In this document: positions 26,659 through 35,745 of the stretch, piece by piece | How the letters are laid out: every line of letters starts with the position of its first letter | Numbering within the stretch: position 1 is the stretch's first letter | Source: Gracilibacillus lacisalsi DSM 19029 | GTDB lineage: Bacteria > Bacillota > Bacilli > Bacillales > Amphibacillaceae | Direction of reading: 5' to 3' | Assembly: GCF_000377765.1 (NCBI RefSeq) | Contig: NZ_KB898671.1 | Span: 1 to 64,000 of the forward strand | Length of the DNA stretch: 64,000 bases | Program-made: the position numbers and the translations under genes | Notes under the pieces: model-generated | The model's database searches: none | What the model saw: only the letters and a program-made list of their open reading frames with translations | What the model was told of the DNA's origin: nothing

Positions 26659-27426
26659 ATGGATATCTATGTCATTCTAAAACAGACCTTCGACACCGAG
26701 GAAAAAATCATCGTTGAAGATGGCACTATTTCCGAAGATGGCGTGCAATATGTCATCAACCCATATGATGAATATGCCGTAGAAGAAGCGATCCAAAAAC
26801 GAGAGGAACTTGGGGGTAATGTTTATGTTATTGCTGTCGGTCCAGAGCGAACATCCGAAGCTCTCCGCACAGCATTAGCAATGGGAGCTGATGAAGCTGT
26901 ATTAATATCAGATGAAAGAATAGGATCAGATGAAAACACCATCTCAAAGGTATTAGCTGCATACTTTGAAGGTCAAAAAGTTGATTTCATTCTGGGTGGT
27001 TACTTCTCGGTTGATAATGGTGCTGGTCAAGTAGCGATACGATTAGCACAACTCTTAGACATTCCACATGTCGGATCGATTACGAAGCTTGATATTAGTA
27101 ATGACAAAGCACTAGCAGATCGTGATGCAGAAGGCGACCTTGAACAAGTTGAAGTCACACTTCCTGCAGTTTTCAACGCACAACAAGGGTTAAATGAACC
27201 ACGTTACCCAAGCCTTCCTGGAATTATGAAAGCAAAAAGAAAACCGCTACAACAATTAACATTAGATGATCTCGATATAGAAGAAAGCGAGCTAATTCCA
27301 AAAACAGCTAGAAAAGACCTTTTTCTTCCTCCTCAAAAAGAAGCAGGTCAAATTCTGAAAGGCGAGACTGCTGAGCAAGTGAAAGAACTCGTTGAAAAAC
27401 TACAGCATGATGCAAAAGTATTATAA
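26659..27426 (+). CDS. etfB: Electron transfer flavoprotein subunit beta
   Basis: Small subunit (255 aa) of ETF, which accepts electrons from acyl-CoA dehydrogenase FadE. It has the AMP/FAD-domain pattern NPYDEYAVEEAIQ, VIAVGPERTSEALRTALAMGADEAVLI, the GYFSVDNGAGQVAIRLAQLLDIPHV block and the LPAVFNAQQGLNEPRYPSLPGIMKAKRKP signature region. AAAGGAG precedes the ATG. It is divergent from fadF and followed by etfA after 15 bases. Confidence 0.95.
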   Translation: MDIYVILKQTFDTEEKIIVEDGTISEDGVQYVINPYDEYAVEEAIQKREELGGNVYVIAVGPERTSEALRTALAMGADEAVLISDERIGSDENTISKVLAAYFEGQKVDFILGGYFSVDNGAGQVAIRLAQLLDIPHVGSITKLDISNDKALADRDAEGDLEQVEVTLPAVFNAQQGLNEPRYPSLPGIMKAKRKPLQQLTLDDLDIEESELIPKTARKDLFLPPQKEAGQILKGETAEQVKELVEKLQHDAKVL

Positions 27427-27441
27427 TAAGGAGGCATTCTT

Positions 27442-28416
27442 ATGAGTAGAACTATTCTAGTCGTTGCTGAGCACCGCGGTGGTGCATTGCGTCAAGTCAC
27501 CTATGAGTCACTACATGCAGCAACATTATCCTCAACCGAAAACGACCAACTCCATGTCGCCGTGATCGGTCATTCATTAGATAACCTAACAGAGTCCCTT
27601 TCTAGTATTAATGCGGAGAAAATTTATCTTATTGATCACCCAGATTTACAGCAATATAACCCTGAAGCGTATCTTACTGCTGTAATACAAGTGATTGATG
27701 CCTCCAATCCAGACGGAATCATTTTGGGACATACCGCTATTGGCCGTGATCTAGCACCAATGATTTCCGCAAAGATCGATGCCGGACAAATTTCGGATGT
27801 CACGAATATCGAAAACATCGACGAGCAAGTTGTATATACCCGACCAATCTATGCAGGAAAAGCATTTGAAAAGAAAGTTTTTCAAAGCACTCCATGGGTT
27901 GTCACCATTAGACCAAATAATATTGCAGGAGCTGATTCAAGCGGAGATAAAGCAGAAATGGAACATATCGAATATGCTAAACCTGCTTCTTTACGAACCG
28001 TTATCAAAGACGTCGTACAGAATACATCTGGAAAAGTCGATTTATCAGAAGCAAAAATTGTTGTATCAGGCGGGCGCGGAGTCAAAAGTGCAGACGGATT
28101 TAAGCCTTTACAAGAGCTAGCTGATGTCCTCGGTGGAGCAGTCGGTGCTTCTAGAGGTGCTTGCGATGCTGATTACTGCGACTATTCACTGCAAATTGGG
28201 CAAACTGGTAAAGTTGTTACACCAGAAATCTATATTGCATGCGGAATTAGTGGTGCAATTCAGCATGTAGCCGGCATGAGTCAATCAAAGATTATTGTTG
28301 CCATTAACAAAGATCCTGAAGCACCAATCTTCAAAATTGCTGATTATGGAATAGTTGGCGACCTTTTTGAAGTTGTGCCATTACTTACAGAGGAATTTAA
28401 GAAAGTTTTAGGTTAG
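27442..28416 (+). CDS. etfA: Electron transfer flavoprotein subunit alpha
   Basis: Large ETF subunit (324 aa) carrying FAD. The C-terminal FAD domain has VVSGGRGVKSADGFKPLQELADVLGGAVGASRGACDADYC, the GQTGKVVTPEIYIACGISGAIQHVAGM block and the IVAINKDPEAPIFKIADYGIVGD block. AAGGAGG precedes the ATG. Together with EtfB it links FadE to FadF. The gene ends 15 bases before the end of the convergent NERD gene. Confidence 0.96.
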   Translation: MSRTILVVAEHRGGALRQVTYESLHAATLSSTENDQLHVAVIGHSLDNLTESLSSINAEKIYLIDHPDLQQYNPEAYLTAVIQVIDASNPDGIILGHTAIGRDLAPMISAKIDAGQISDVTNIENIDEQVVYTRPIYAGKAFEKKVFQSTPWVVTIRPNNIAGADSSGDKAEMEHIEYAKPASLRTVIKDVVQNTSGKVDLSEAKIVVSGGRGVKSADGFKPLQELADVLGGAVGASRGACDADYCDYSLQIGQTGKVVTPEIYIACGISGAIQHVAGMSQSKIIVAINKDPEAPIFKIADYGIVGDLFEVVPLLTEEFKKVLG

Positions 28417-28424
28417 AAATGTGT

Positions 28425-28466
28425 ATAGGTGTCATTCAAAATAGTGACACCTATGTTCACCTTTTT
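28425..28466. terminator. Probable terminator between convergent etfA and NERD genes
   Basis: ATAGGTGTCA (28425-28434) pairs with TGACACCTAT (28445-28454); a T-run (TTTTTT) follows after GTTCACC, so the tail is not immediate. The hairpin overlaps the last codons of the minus-strand gene. Confidence 0.5.
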
Positions 28467-29331
28467 TCTCATAGTATTGTTGTAATATTCGAAAGATTCT
28501 TCTTCTCGATATCATCCTACCCCCCCAATTATAAATAGAGGTTGAGGTTACTTTTCGTTCCGGGAACAAAAACTGATATTCTCTGCAAATACGTATAATG
28601 GCTTCGCTCCCCTTTTCAAAGTGACCACATAAACGACATTCAATCCCTTGTTTTTTCGGGATTGTTGCCATGTTTCCACAGTGATAACATGGGATTCCTT
28701 TTTCTAATTGATCATACTGATAGGATGGAAACTGATTAAATGGGGAATTTTCGATATGATTTGCTTTAAGTTTTTCTGAAGCTTCTTTTTCTTGCGAGGT
28801 AATGTTCGTGGTAATAGGAAAATGCTTGATGAAGCGATTGATTTGCGTTGGTAACATAATCTGTTTGTCTAAAGGAGCTTGAAAGATAGAACATTCGGGG
28901 TTCACAAATATTAAGTAGGAAACCAAGGGGAGTCTGATATCTAGCGACTGTAGTAAGCGCCGTAGAATGGAATAGGCTCGATCACGTTGAACTAGCGGAT
29001 TATTGACTTCCACTTGGTTCAACATAAATAAATTACCATCGTCCCAATAGTATTCACCGATGAAATTTTTTATCTCAAATAAGAAAATCTTGCCGTTTTT
29101 TAATAATATCGTATCCATTTGACAATATTTATTATGATGTATTAGTAAATCTTTTAAGATGATATGCTCTCCTGCTAGTTTATCTAAATAAGTATCAAAC
29201 ATAACCTCCCCTTCAAAACCTTTAGCTAAGCTTCGGTATCGTTTCTTTTCTTCCTCGTTCAATTGCTTTCGTTTAGATAATAACTCATAAGCGATTAATT
29301 CATCAGACTTTTTCCTTTGCTTTGTTATCAT
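28432..29331 (-). CDS. NERD (nuclease-related domain) protein
   Basis: 299-residue protein starting at ATG 29331, with GGGAGGG 5 bases upstream; an earlier in-frame ATG at 29370 has none. The N-terminal NERD domain (about residues 35-150) shows KGFEGEVMFDTYLD, then HHNKYCQMDTILLKNGKIFLFEIKNFIGEYYW, with the Asp and the Glu/Lys of a restriction-like fold. The C-terminal part holds a four-cysteine zinc-ribbon-like element (CYHCGNMA and CRLCGHF) and ends with a helical tail. NERD proteins are common in Bacillus and often of unknown role. DNA binding or cleavage is inferred, not shown. Confidence 0.85.
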   Translation of the reverse strand: MITKQRKKSDELIAYELLSKRKQLNEEEKKRYRSLAKGFEGEVMFDTYLDKLAGEHIILKDLLIHHNKYCQMDTILLKNGKIFLFEIKNFIGEYYWDDGNLFMLNQVEVNNPLVQRDRAYSILRRLLQSLDIRLPLVSYLIFVNPECSIFQAPLDKQIMLPTQINRFIKHFPITTNITSQEKEASEKLKANHIENSPFNQFPSYQYDQLEKGIPCYHCGNMATIPKKQGIECRLCGHFEKGSEAIIRICREYQFLFPERKVTSTSIYNWGGRMISRRRIFRILQQYYEKKGEHRCHYFE

Positions 29332-29378
29332 GAAATCCCTCCCATTTTTACATATTATAACATGTTTCATGATGAGTA

Positions 29379-29527
29379 TTTAAGTACCAAAATGGTGGTC
29401 ATGGGGAGTCATTTTGGTACTTAATCGTGTATTAAGTACCATTTTAATCAGATAATTTTTATTTTTGGTACTTAAATGTCTTTTTAGTACCATTTTGACT
29501 TCATACGAGTGAATTTTGGTACTTAAA
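29379..29527. repeat. Alternating GGTACTT/AAGTACC palindrome array B (6 motifs)
   Basis: Six motifs alternate in orientation: TTTAAGTACCAAAA (29379), TTTTGGTACTTAAT (29412), TTAAGTACCATTTT (29432), TTTTTGGTACTTAAA (29462), TTTTTAGTACCATTTT (29481) and TTTTGGTACTTAAA (29514). The GTAC cores start at 29384, 29417, 29436, 29468, 29487 and 29519, spacing 33, 19, 32, 19, 32. The first pair extends to a perfect 13-bp inverted repeat (AAGTACCAAAATG/CATTTTGGTACTT). Array A at 17.1 kb has the same layout. The array fills most of the space between the NERD gene start and the double P-loop gene. Confidence 0.85.
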
Positions 29528-29609
29528 TTATCCCATCTACAAAAGTGTCAGATAGTTCCACGATCGCATAGGCTAATGTGTAAATCTTTTTTACAAAGGG
29601 GTGGTGGTT

Positions 29610-30710
29610 TTGTCAGGGAAAGTGATTAACTACTATGCTGGTGGCAACACGGCAAAGGGATTCTACAACCTGTTTGAGTCAAATATGCAAGGGTTAGAAA
29701 ATATATATCTATTAAAAGGTGGTCCTGGTACTGGAAAATCCACAATAATGAAAAAGCTAGCAGATGCATGGGGAAAGCAAGGTTATAATATTGAGCGAAT
29801 TCATTGTTCAGCAGATAATGATTCTTTAGATGGGTTTATTATCCCCACGCTTCATTTTGGAATTTTTGATGCAACTGCTCCACATGTTTTAGAGCCAAAG
29901 GCCCCTGGGGCAATTGAACAGTATGTTAATCTCGGAGTTGCTTGGGATAATACAAAGCTAAAAGCAAATAAAGATGACATCGTTGAGTTGCAAACACAAA
30001 TAAGTGCTGCATTTCAATCGGCTTATGACTGTTTTGCAGATGGGCTTCATCTTCACGATTACTTAGAGGAAATATATATTAATGAGATGGATTTTGACAA
30101 AGCTAATCAAGTCACTGACGAATTAATTCAAAAGATTCTGCTCGATAAAGCAAGTATTCACGGAAATGGTATCGTGCGACATCGCTTTTTCGGTGCCTCT
30201 ACCCCTGAAGGTGTGGTTGATTTTATTCCCTCCATTACCGAAGAGTTGGCAAAACGTTACTTTATCAAAGGGCGTGCTGGCACTGGTAAATCAACACTAC
30301 TAAAAAAAGTTGCCACTAATGCGGAGGAAAGTGGCTTTGATGTGGAAATGTATCACTGCGGATTTGACCCGGAAAGTATCGATATGGTTGTTATCCGAGA
30401 GCTAGGTGTCTGTGTATTTGATAGTACCGATCCGCATGAATATTTCCCTGAGCGTCAAGGTGATGAAATTGTTGACCTATACGAGCAAACCATTACTCTT
30501 GGTACGGATGAAAAATATGAATCAGATATTACTTATTACACCAAACGCTACAAGCAACGAATGAAAGATGGCATCACTTATTTGAAGGAAGCCAAGGCCT
30601 TACATGATAAATTAGAAGCTTTTTATATCGATGCAGTAGATTTTACGGTCGTCGATAAGATTTATTCTACTATTTATAAAGATATTGAACAAATAGCAGC
30701 AGATACTTAA
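29610..30710 (+). CDS. Double P-loop NTPase of unknown function (PRK06851-like)
   Basis: 366-residue protein with two similar halves, each with a P-loop: GGPGTGKST (about residue 37) and GRAGTGKST (about residue 219). After each P-loop comes a matching pattern: RIHCSADNDSLDGFIIPTLHFGIFDATAPHVLEP in half one, and EMYHCGFDPESIDMVVIRELGVCVFDSTDPHEYFP in half two, so an internal duplication is clear. The start is probably TTG 29610, 7 bases after AAAGGGG; GTG 29601/29604 lie on the site. The family is common in spore-forming Firmicutes but has no assigned role that I can name. Nucleotide-dependent binding of RNA or small molecules is guesswork. Confidence 0.75.
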   Translation: MSGKVINYYAGGNTAKGFYNLFESNMQGLENIYLLKGGPGTGKSTIMKKLADAWGKQGYNIERIHCSADNDSLDGFIIPTLHFGIFDATAPHVLEPKAPGAIEQYVNLGVAWDNTKLKANKDDIVELQTQISAAFQSAYDCFADGLHLHDYLEEIYINEMDFDKANQVTDELIQKILLDKASIHGNGIVRHRFFGASTPEGVVDFIPSITEELAKRYFIKGRAGTGKSTLLKKVATNAEESGFDVEMYHCGFDPESIDMVVIRELGVCVFDSTDPHEYFPERQGDEIVDLYEQTITLGTDEKYESDITYYTKRYKQRMKDGITYLKEAKALHDKLEAFYIDAVDFTVVDKIYSTIYKDIEQIAADT

Positions 30711-30733
30711 TCATTTTATATGTGCTTCTATAC

Positions 30734-30770
30734 ATGGAGCGGACTATCAACAATAAATCCGCTCCTTTTG
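30734..30770 (+). terminator. Intrinsic terminator
   Basis: GGAGCGGA (30736-30743) pairs with TCCGCTCC (30758-30765), followed by TTTTGC; terminates the double P-loop gene. Confidence 0.65.
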
Positions 30771-30783
30771 CAAAAAGAAGATT

Positions 30784-31737
30784 CTATACCTCCATCGCTC
30801 CTCCACTCAATCTTTTAAAACCACGCAACTTACTAAGGTCTTCTATGAGCTTTAAAGCTGCCCTATCCTTCGCTTTCGCTTCAATCATGATATCTGCGGA
30901 TTTTCCAAACGCTTTTAAAGGTTTTATGAAATTTTTGGCAAAATCAATACCTACATAATCAGCATGTGCTCTGATCTGCTTTTCCGATTTAGGAGAAGAT
31001 AAGTGAAATTTAGGTGGGTGGCCTGTTCCTTCCCAAGTAGCGAAAATTTTCGGGAGTAACTCCTCCCATGACTCTTTTCCGGAGTTCACCCAATGGTGAT
31101 GATAATCAAACACAAAAGGCAGACCGTTCTTCTCACAAATCTTTAACGTTTCTTTTGCTGTATAGGTCTTATCATCGTTTTCTAAAGTCGTTTGCATACG
31201 TATATTCTTATCAAGCTTTAAAAAATTTTGATTAAATTGCTCGATCGCCTCTTCTTTGTTACCATAAGCACCACCTACATGAAGGTTTATCGTTGCTTTT
31301 CTTTCTAATCCCATCGCTCTCAATATATCATAGTGATAAGTCATATCCACAATCGCATTCTCTGTGACATGGTTCTTTGAACTAGTGAACAAAGTAAATT
31401 GATTCGGATGAAAACTGACACGTAGCTTATGTTTTTGTACTAGTACACCAATCTCCTTAAAAAGGGCGGTAAAAGGAGTTATAAAGTCCCATCTTACCTC
31501 TGGGTGTGTAGCGAGTGGTACAAGTGAGGACGACATTCGATAAACATCTATACCATGTGCAATATTATAATGTAATATACGAATGGTATTTCTTAGGTTT
31601 TGTTCTGTAAGATAATAAAGTTTTTCTCTTCTTGCCTCTTTACTTAATTTCTTCCAATTCGTAAACGTTAACGTTCGAGAAGGAGATGCTTCCCAAAGTG
31701 AAAGCGCAGTTGAGACATAACCATACCTAAGGATCAT
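30784..31737 (-). CDS. uvsE: UV damage endonuclease UvsE (UvdE)
   Basis: Nicks DNA 5' to UV photoproducts in the alternative excision repair pathway known from Bacillus and Deinococcus. The 317-residue TIM-barrel protein begins MILRYGYVSTALSLWEASP, the usual UvsE start. It carries metal-site segments VSFHPNQFTLFTS, NLHVGGAYGNKEEAIEQF, LENDDKTYTAKETL, FVFDYHHHWVN and KFHLSSPKSEKQIRAHADYV. The ATG at 31737 has only a weak ribosome binding site (AGTTGGTG); the frame extends to 31797 but adds an unrelated leader. UvsE in spores fits an endospore former. Confidence 0.92.
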   Translation of the reverse strand: MILRYGYVSTALSLWEASPSRTLTFTNWKKLSKEARREKLYYLTEQNLRNTIRILHYNIAHGIDVYRMSSSLVPLATHPEVRWDFITPFTALFKEIGVLVQKHKLRVSFHPNQFTLFTSSKNHVTENAIVDMTYHYDILRAMGLERKATINLHVGGAYGNKEEAIEQFNQNFLKLDKNIRMQTTLENDDKTYTAKETLKICEKNGLPFVFDYHHHWVNSGKESWEELLPKIFATWEGTGHPPKFHLSSPKSEKQIRAHADYVGIDFAKNFIKPLKAFGKSADIMIEAKAKDRAALKLIEDLSKLRGFKRLSGGAMEV

Positions 31738-31854
31738 TGTTTGACACCAACTTTTGATTGTATATGGAATTAGTTTGAAGCAAAAAAACATTCTCATTCA
31801 TTATCATGGCATAAGGATTGATCGGCACTTTCCCTGATTATAAAAACAGGATCA

Positions 31855-32030
31855 GTTCGGCATTGCCGTGCACTTCCACTCCTACGGGATGATTTTCGGC
31901 TAAGATCCACTTTGGTAAGCGCTCTTTGTTTACCAAAGTTAGCTTAGGCGAAAATCCCCTGGAATGGGAAGTGGATAGCCACAGCGATGGTTTCCTGTAC
32001 AAGCTATTTCAAAATGGCTACTCTGCTTAC
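31855..32030. repeat. Dispersed repeat copy 3, large imperfect inverted repeat
   Basis: CACTTCCACTCCTACGGGAT then GATTTTCGGCTAAG face CTTAGGCGAAAATC and CCCTGGAATGGGAAGTG, with a central CACTTTGGTAA-TTTACCAAAGT hairpin. The left arm is the reverse complement of the conserved block in copies 1 and 2 (1.4 and 8.6 kb). No reading frame. It fills the space between uvsE and the chemoreceptor. Confidence 0.6.
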
Positions 32031-32065
32031 AAATGTGTTGATACTGCGGATACTTTCCTATATTA

Positions 32066-32107
32066 CCAAAAAGGCAATGTTTCTATTTAGTAGAACATTG
32101 CCTTTCA
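32066..32107 (-). terminator. Intrinsic terminator of the chemoreceptor gene
   Basis: AAAGGCAATGTT pairs with AACATTGCCTTT (32069-32081 with 32094-32105); on the minus strand CCTTTTTGG follows. Confidence 0.75.
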
Positions 32108-32137
32108 TTCGGTCATAAATTGTCTATTATAAAATTC

Positions 32138-33835
32138 TTACAACTTAAAATTTTTAATTAATTCATTTAAATTATTCGATAGCTTATTTAAATGATTGGC
32201 ACTTAAAGTCACTTGCTCAATTGAGTTACCAGTTTGATCAATGGTTGCTGAGGTTTCTTCAATTCCTGCAGCTGATTCTTCAGACACAGAAGCAATATCT
32301 TCAATTGAGTTATTGATCTCGTCACTATTTCCTGCAATATCTCTTAAATTCTCAGAAATATATTTAATTCCGTTCGCCATTTCAGAGAGAGAACTATTAA
32401 TTCCTTCAAAGGTTTTCCCAGTAGAGATAATTGTATTTCTTCCACTTTCTACTTCTTTATAACCATTTTGTAAAGCTTCTGTCACTGATCCAGTTTCCTG
32501 TTGAATATCATTTACTATCTGTGTTATATCTGTGACAGATAAGGATACTTGCTCTGCTAGTTTCCGTACTTCATCAGCAACTACTGCAAAGCCCTTCCCT
32601 TGCTCCCCAGCACGTGCTGCTTCAATTGCTGCATTTAATGCTAACAAATTCGTTTGTTCAGCAATGTCTTTAATAACATTCACGAGTTTAGAGACTTCTT
32701 GGGATTGCTTATCTAGTCCATTTACCTTATCAACTGATTCTTTTACAATCGAATCAATGATCCCCATTTGATCAATAGAAGAATTCATCAGTTTACTACC
32801 TTCATCAGTTAACTGAAGAACCTCTTGTGAAGAAGAATAAACCGTTTCTCCACTATTATTTGCTTCTTTTATTTTGTTACTAAAATCGTTCATCGAATTG
32901 GCAAGATCACTGGTTGTATTTGCTTGGGATTCTGAACCACTTGCTAACTCTTGCATAGTGCTAACTACTTGTTCGCTACCTTCTTTCACATTGTTAGATG
33001 ATTGCATTAATTCATAACTTTGATCATTGAGAGTCTTCGATACAGTAGTTATTTGATTCAACATGTCTTTCAAATTATTGTTTACACGATTAGACGCCTC
33101 AATTAAGTCAGCTATCTCATCTTTTGATTTTGTAATTAATGGTTCACTGCTTAAATCACCACTAGCAATTAAGTCCATTCGTTCTTTTAATTGAATAATT
33201 GGTTTAGAAATAATTCTTGGTACAAAAATCGATAATAGAATAATGATAATAAGTAACACAATGCCAGAAATAATAGCGATGATCGAATTGGATTCCCCAT
33301 GTTCGAGTGCTAACTGACTACTTTCTTTACTCTCTGCCTCTCTTGTCAGAGCTAAATCTAAAAAACCATTCGATGTTTCTTCAATTAATGGATCTATTTT
33401 TTCTTCCAATATCTGAGCAGCTTCTTCCGTTTCTCCTGCGTGCATTGCCGGAAGGAATTCCTCATCTACTATATTATATATTTGATCAATATTCCCGGTT
33501 AATTCCATAGTAGTAGGATTATTCGTTAGGTCTAACAAGTCCTCTTTAAAACCTAATGCAGCTTCCTGCATACCTATAAAGGCTTGCTCATGGCTTTCAT
33601 TCGCAGTAATTAAATATCCTCTTAACTCATTTTGCTGGGCAGTAAGTACACTTAATAATTTAAAATCTGTCGCAAGTAATGGAATTTCCTTATTTGCCAG
33701 TTGTTCCGTTTCTTTTGTCATATCACTAATCGAATAAATCAAATAAAAACCAACCCCTAAAACTAAAACCGTTATCAGGGAGAAAAATGCCATCATCTTC
33801 GTTTTAATGCTCTTAAATTGGAATATTTTTTTCAT
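32138..33835 (-). CDS. Methyl-accepting chemotaxis protein
   Basis: Membrane chemoreceptor (565 aa). First membrane span at about residues 13-35, then an extracytoplasmic four-helix-bundle (4HB_MCP-like) sensor of about 150 residues. The second span is at about 184-207 ([19 protein letters not shown]), then a HAMP domain with [17 protein letters not shown]. The long cytoplasmic coiled coil has the signalling tip [38 protein letters not shown] region. It lacks the C-terminal CheR-binding pentapeptide, as Bacillus MCPs do. GGAGGG stands before the ATG. Ligand unknown. Confidence 0.93.
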   Translation of the reverse strand: MKKIFQFKSIKTKMMAFFSLITVLVLGVGFYLIYSISDMTKETEQLANKEIPLLATDFKLLSVLTAQQNELRGYLITANESHEQAFIGMQEAALGFKEDLLDLTNNPTTMELTGNIDQIYNIVDEEFLPAMHAGETEEAAQILEEKIDPLIEETSNGFLDLALTREAESKESSQLALEHGESNSIIAIISGIVLLIIIILLSIFVPRIISKPIIQLKERMDLIASGDLSSEPLITKSKDEIADLIEASNRVNNNLKDMLNQITTVSKTLNDQSYELMQSSNNVKEGSEQVVSTMQELASGSESQANTTSDLANSMNDFSNKIKEANNSGETVYSSSQEVLQLTDEGSKLMNSSIDQMGIIDSIVKESVDKVNGLDKQSQEVSKLVNVIKDIAEQTNLLALNAAIEAARAGEQGKGFAVVADEVRKLAEQVSLSVTDITQIVNDIQQETGSVTEALQNGYKEVESGRNTIISTGKTFEGINSSLSEMANGIKYISENLRDIAGNSDEINNSIEDIASVSEESAAGIEETSATIDQTGNSIEQVTLSANHLNKLSNNLNELIKNFKL

Positions 33836-33973
33836 GCTGTTTTCCCTCCATGCTTTATAGTTGTAAGTACAAATAAACTTTGACTTACATACTATATCGA
33901 CAAAATTCTAGGTTTTTTGTAGTTTTTTCGACAAAATATCCTATCTTTTTCACTGATGGAATTATGAATGTAG

Positions 33974-34010
33974 CAAAAAAGCTGCCTTAAGATATAAAAG
34001 GCAGCTTTTC
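33974..34010 (-). terminator. Intrinsic terminator of the BCCT gene
   Basis: AAAAGCTGCCTT pairs with AAGGCAGCTTTT across TATATC; the minus strand continues TTTTTTG. Adjacent to the stop of the transporter gene. Confidence 0.8.
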
Positions 34011-34011
34011 A

Positions 34012-35550
34012 TTATTTTCTATTGATAATATTTTGCTCTTTCGCCATTCTCTTCGCTATCCTTGGTGCATCCCATAGTGAAGGGAGAAGAAGTAATGACA
34101 CTGGAGCTGCTGTTACGACAATAAAGTTTTGCAGCGTACCGACTGTTTCCTCGCCAATCGCTAACAAAGAAACAGCAAGCCCTCCAAACATTAGTGCCCA
34201 AAAGACTCGAATGAATCGATTAGGCTCATCAGTACCACTCAAAGTCACCGCAACGGTATAGGACATGGAATCAGCCGTTGTCGCAACAAAAATAACCGAT
34301 ACAATGATAAAACCAATCGCTAACACAATTCCAAATGGGATTTGATCCATGATTGCCATCACAGTTGCTGGCATACCACTTTCATTTAGTGCGGTTGAAA
34401 CAGAACCCGGATTTTCCCTTTCATAAAAAATACCTGAACCACCAACTACAGTGAACCAAAAGTTACTAACAATTGGAGCTATAATGGAGACAGCGACAAT
34501 CAATTCTCTTATTGTTCTTCCTCGAGATATTCTGCTGATAAAGATAGCCATCATAGGACCATAACCAATAAACCAACCCCAGAAGAAAATCGTCCATGAA
34601 CCAAGCCAAGCCTGATCTACTCGATATAAACTCATCGTCAAAAAGTTTTGTAGATAGAAGGCTTCTGAACCGATAAATAAGTCGATAATGTACAAGGTCG
34701 GACCAAGTATTAACATGGTGGCCATTAAAACAACAACCAAACTAACATTCACTCGGCTGAGCAATTGGATACCGCGCTCAATACCAGTGGCCGCCGAAAT
34801 CGAAGCAATTACAACTAAAAAGATAATGATTAAAGACTGTGTAGTAAAAGTATTCGAAATCCCCCATACCGCTTCTAATCCATAACCGACCTGAAGTCCT
34901 AGAAAACCGATTGGTCCGATTGTTCCAGCCGCTGTTGCTACAATGGATACAATATCAGCCAAAGAGCCAAGAAAACTATTTTTAAAGATTTTCTTACCAA
35001 ACATTGGGTACAAAAAGGTTCGTGGTTTAAGTGGATAGCCTTTCTGATAATGGGCATACATAAGCACAATCGCTGTCAAGGTGCCCAAACTTGCCCAAGC
35101 TGAGAAGCCCCAGTGTAGATAACTTTGTGCCATTGCAGGAAATGTTGCAGACACTGTCCCTTCTTCAATACCTTTAAACAGCGGAGGTGTTGTCAAATAA
35201 TGATACATTGGTCCAGCCGCAGCCCAAAAAACTCCTCCACTGGCTAACAATGTACATAAAATCATAGAAACCCAACGAAAATTGCTATTCTCCGGCCGCT
35301 CCATTTTGCCCAGTCGTACTTTTCCATATTTGCTAAAAGCTAATATTAATCCAATGATAAACATTACGAGCAGTAACACTTGCCAATATGCTCCAAAATA
35401 TTTCGCTGTAAAAGAGAAGGAATCACTGATCCACTGCCCCACTAATTTTTCATTAAAAATGGAAGCGATGACGAAGAGCAAAAGCAGTCCTCCACTTACA
35501 ATCAACGTCATCCAATCTAATTTTTTCTTCTTCCTAGTACTGTCATCCAT
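34012..35550 (-). CDS. BCCT family transporter (glycine betaine/choline/carnitine type)
   Basis: Sodium- or proton-coupled importer of quaternary-ammonium osmolytes; 512 residues and about 12 membrane spans. The start ATG 35550 has AGGAGG 6 bases upstream, so the in-frame leader to 35577 is not used. BCCT marks are FRWVSMILCTLLASGGVFWAAAGPMYHYLT, YLHWGFSAWASLGT, GIERGIQLLSRVNV and the signature WTIFFWGWFIGYGPMMAIFISRISRGRTIREL. The usual aromatic-box GMG motif of glycine-betaine BCCTs is replaced by LASGGVFW, so its substrate may differ. It is a single gene, distinct from the second BCCT at 55.5 kb. Residues that set coupling ion cannot be judged. Confidence 0.9.
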   Translation of the reverse strand: MDDSTRKKKKLDWMTLIVSGGLLLLFVIASIFNEKLVGQWISDSFSFTAKYFGAYWQVLLLVMFIIGLILAFSKYGKVRLGKMERPENSNFRWVSMILCTLLASGGVFWAAAGPMYHYLTTPPLFKGIEEGTVSATFPAMAQSYLHWGFSAWASLGTLTAIVLMYAHYQKGYPLKPRTFLYPMFGKKIFKNSFLGSLADIVSIVATAAGTIGPIGFLGLQVGYGLEAVWGISNTFTTQSLIIIFLVVIASISAATGIERGIQLLSRVNVSLVVVLMATMLILGPTLYIIDLFIGSEAFYLQNFLTMSLYRVDQAWLGSWTIFFWGWFIGYGPMMAIFISRISRGRTIRELIVAVSIIAPIVSNFWFTVVGGSGIFYERENPGSVSTALNESGMPATVMAIMDQIPFGIVLAIGFIIVSVIFVATTADSMSYTVAVTLSGTDEPNRFIRVFWALMFGGLAVSLLAIGEETVGTLQNFIVVTAAPVSLLLLPSLWDAPRIAKRMAKEQNIINRK

Positions 35551-35745
35551 TCTTGTCCTCCTATAATAATGCCACATAACTTTTTATCATTTATTATTCA
35601 TGTCCTATATCCATAAACTTATTAATTCAAAAAAGTAACGAGAAATTTTTGTGTATGTAAACACAGACACTCAATTATAGGTTAGTGAGGAAAATAAGTC
35701 AAAAACACCTTGCAATTTGTCCTTAGCGAAGGCTAGTAAACCAAA

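Noticed and set aside
29379-29527. Array B as a CRISPR array
   Set aside because: Repeats are only about 13 bp, alternate in orientation and sit at 32/19 bp rather than constant spacing, and no cas genes are seen.
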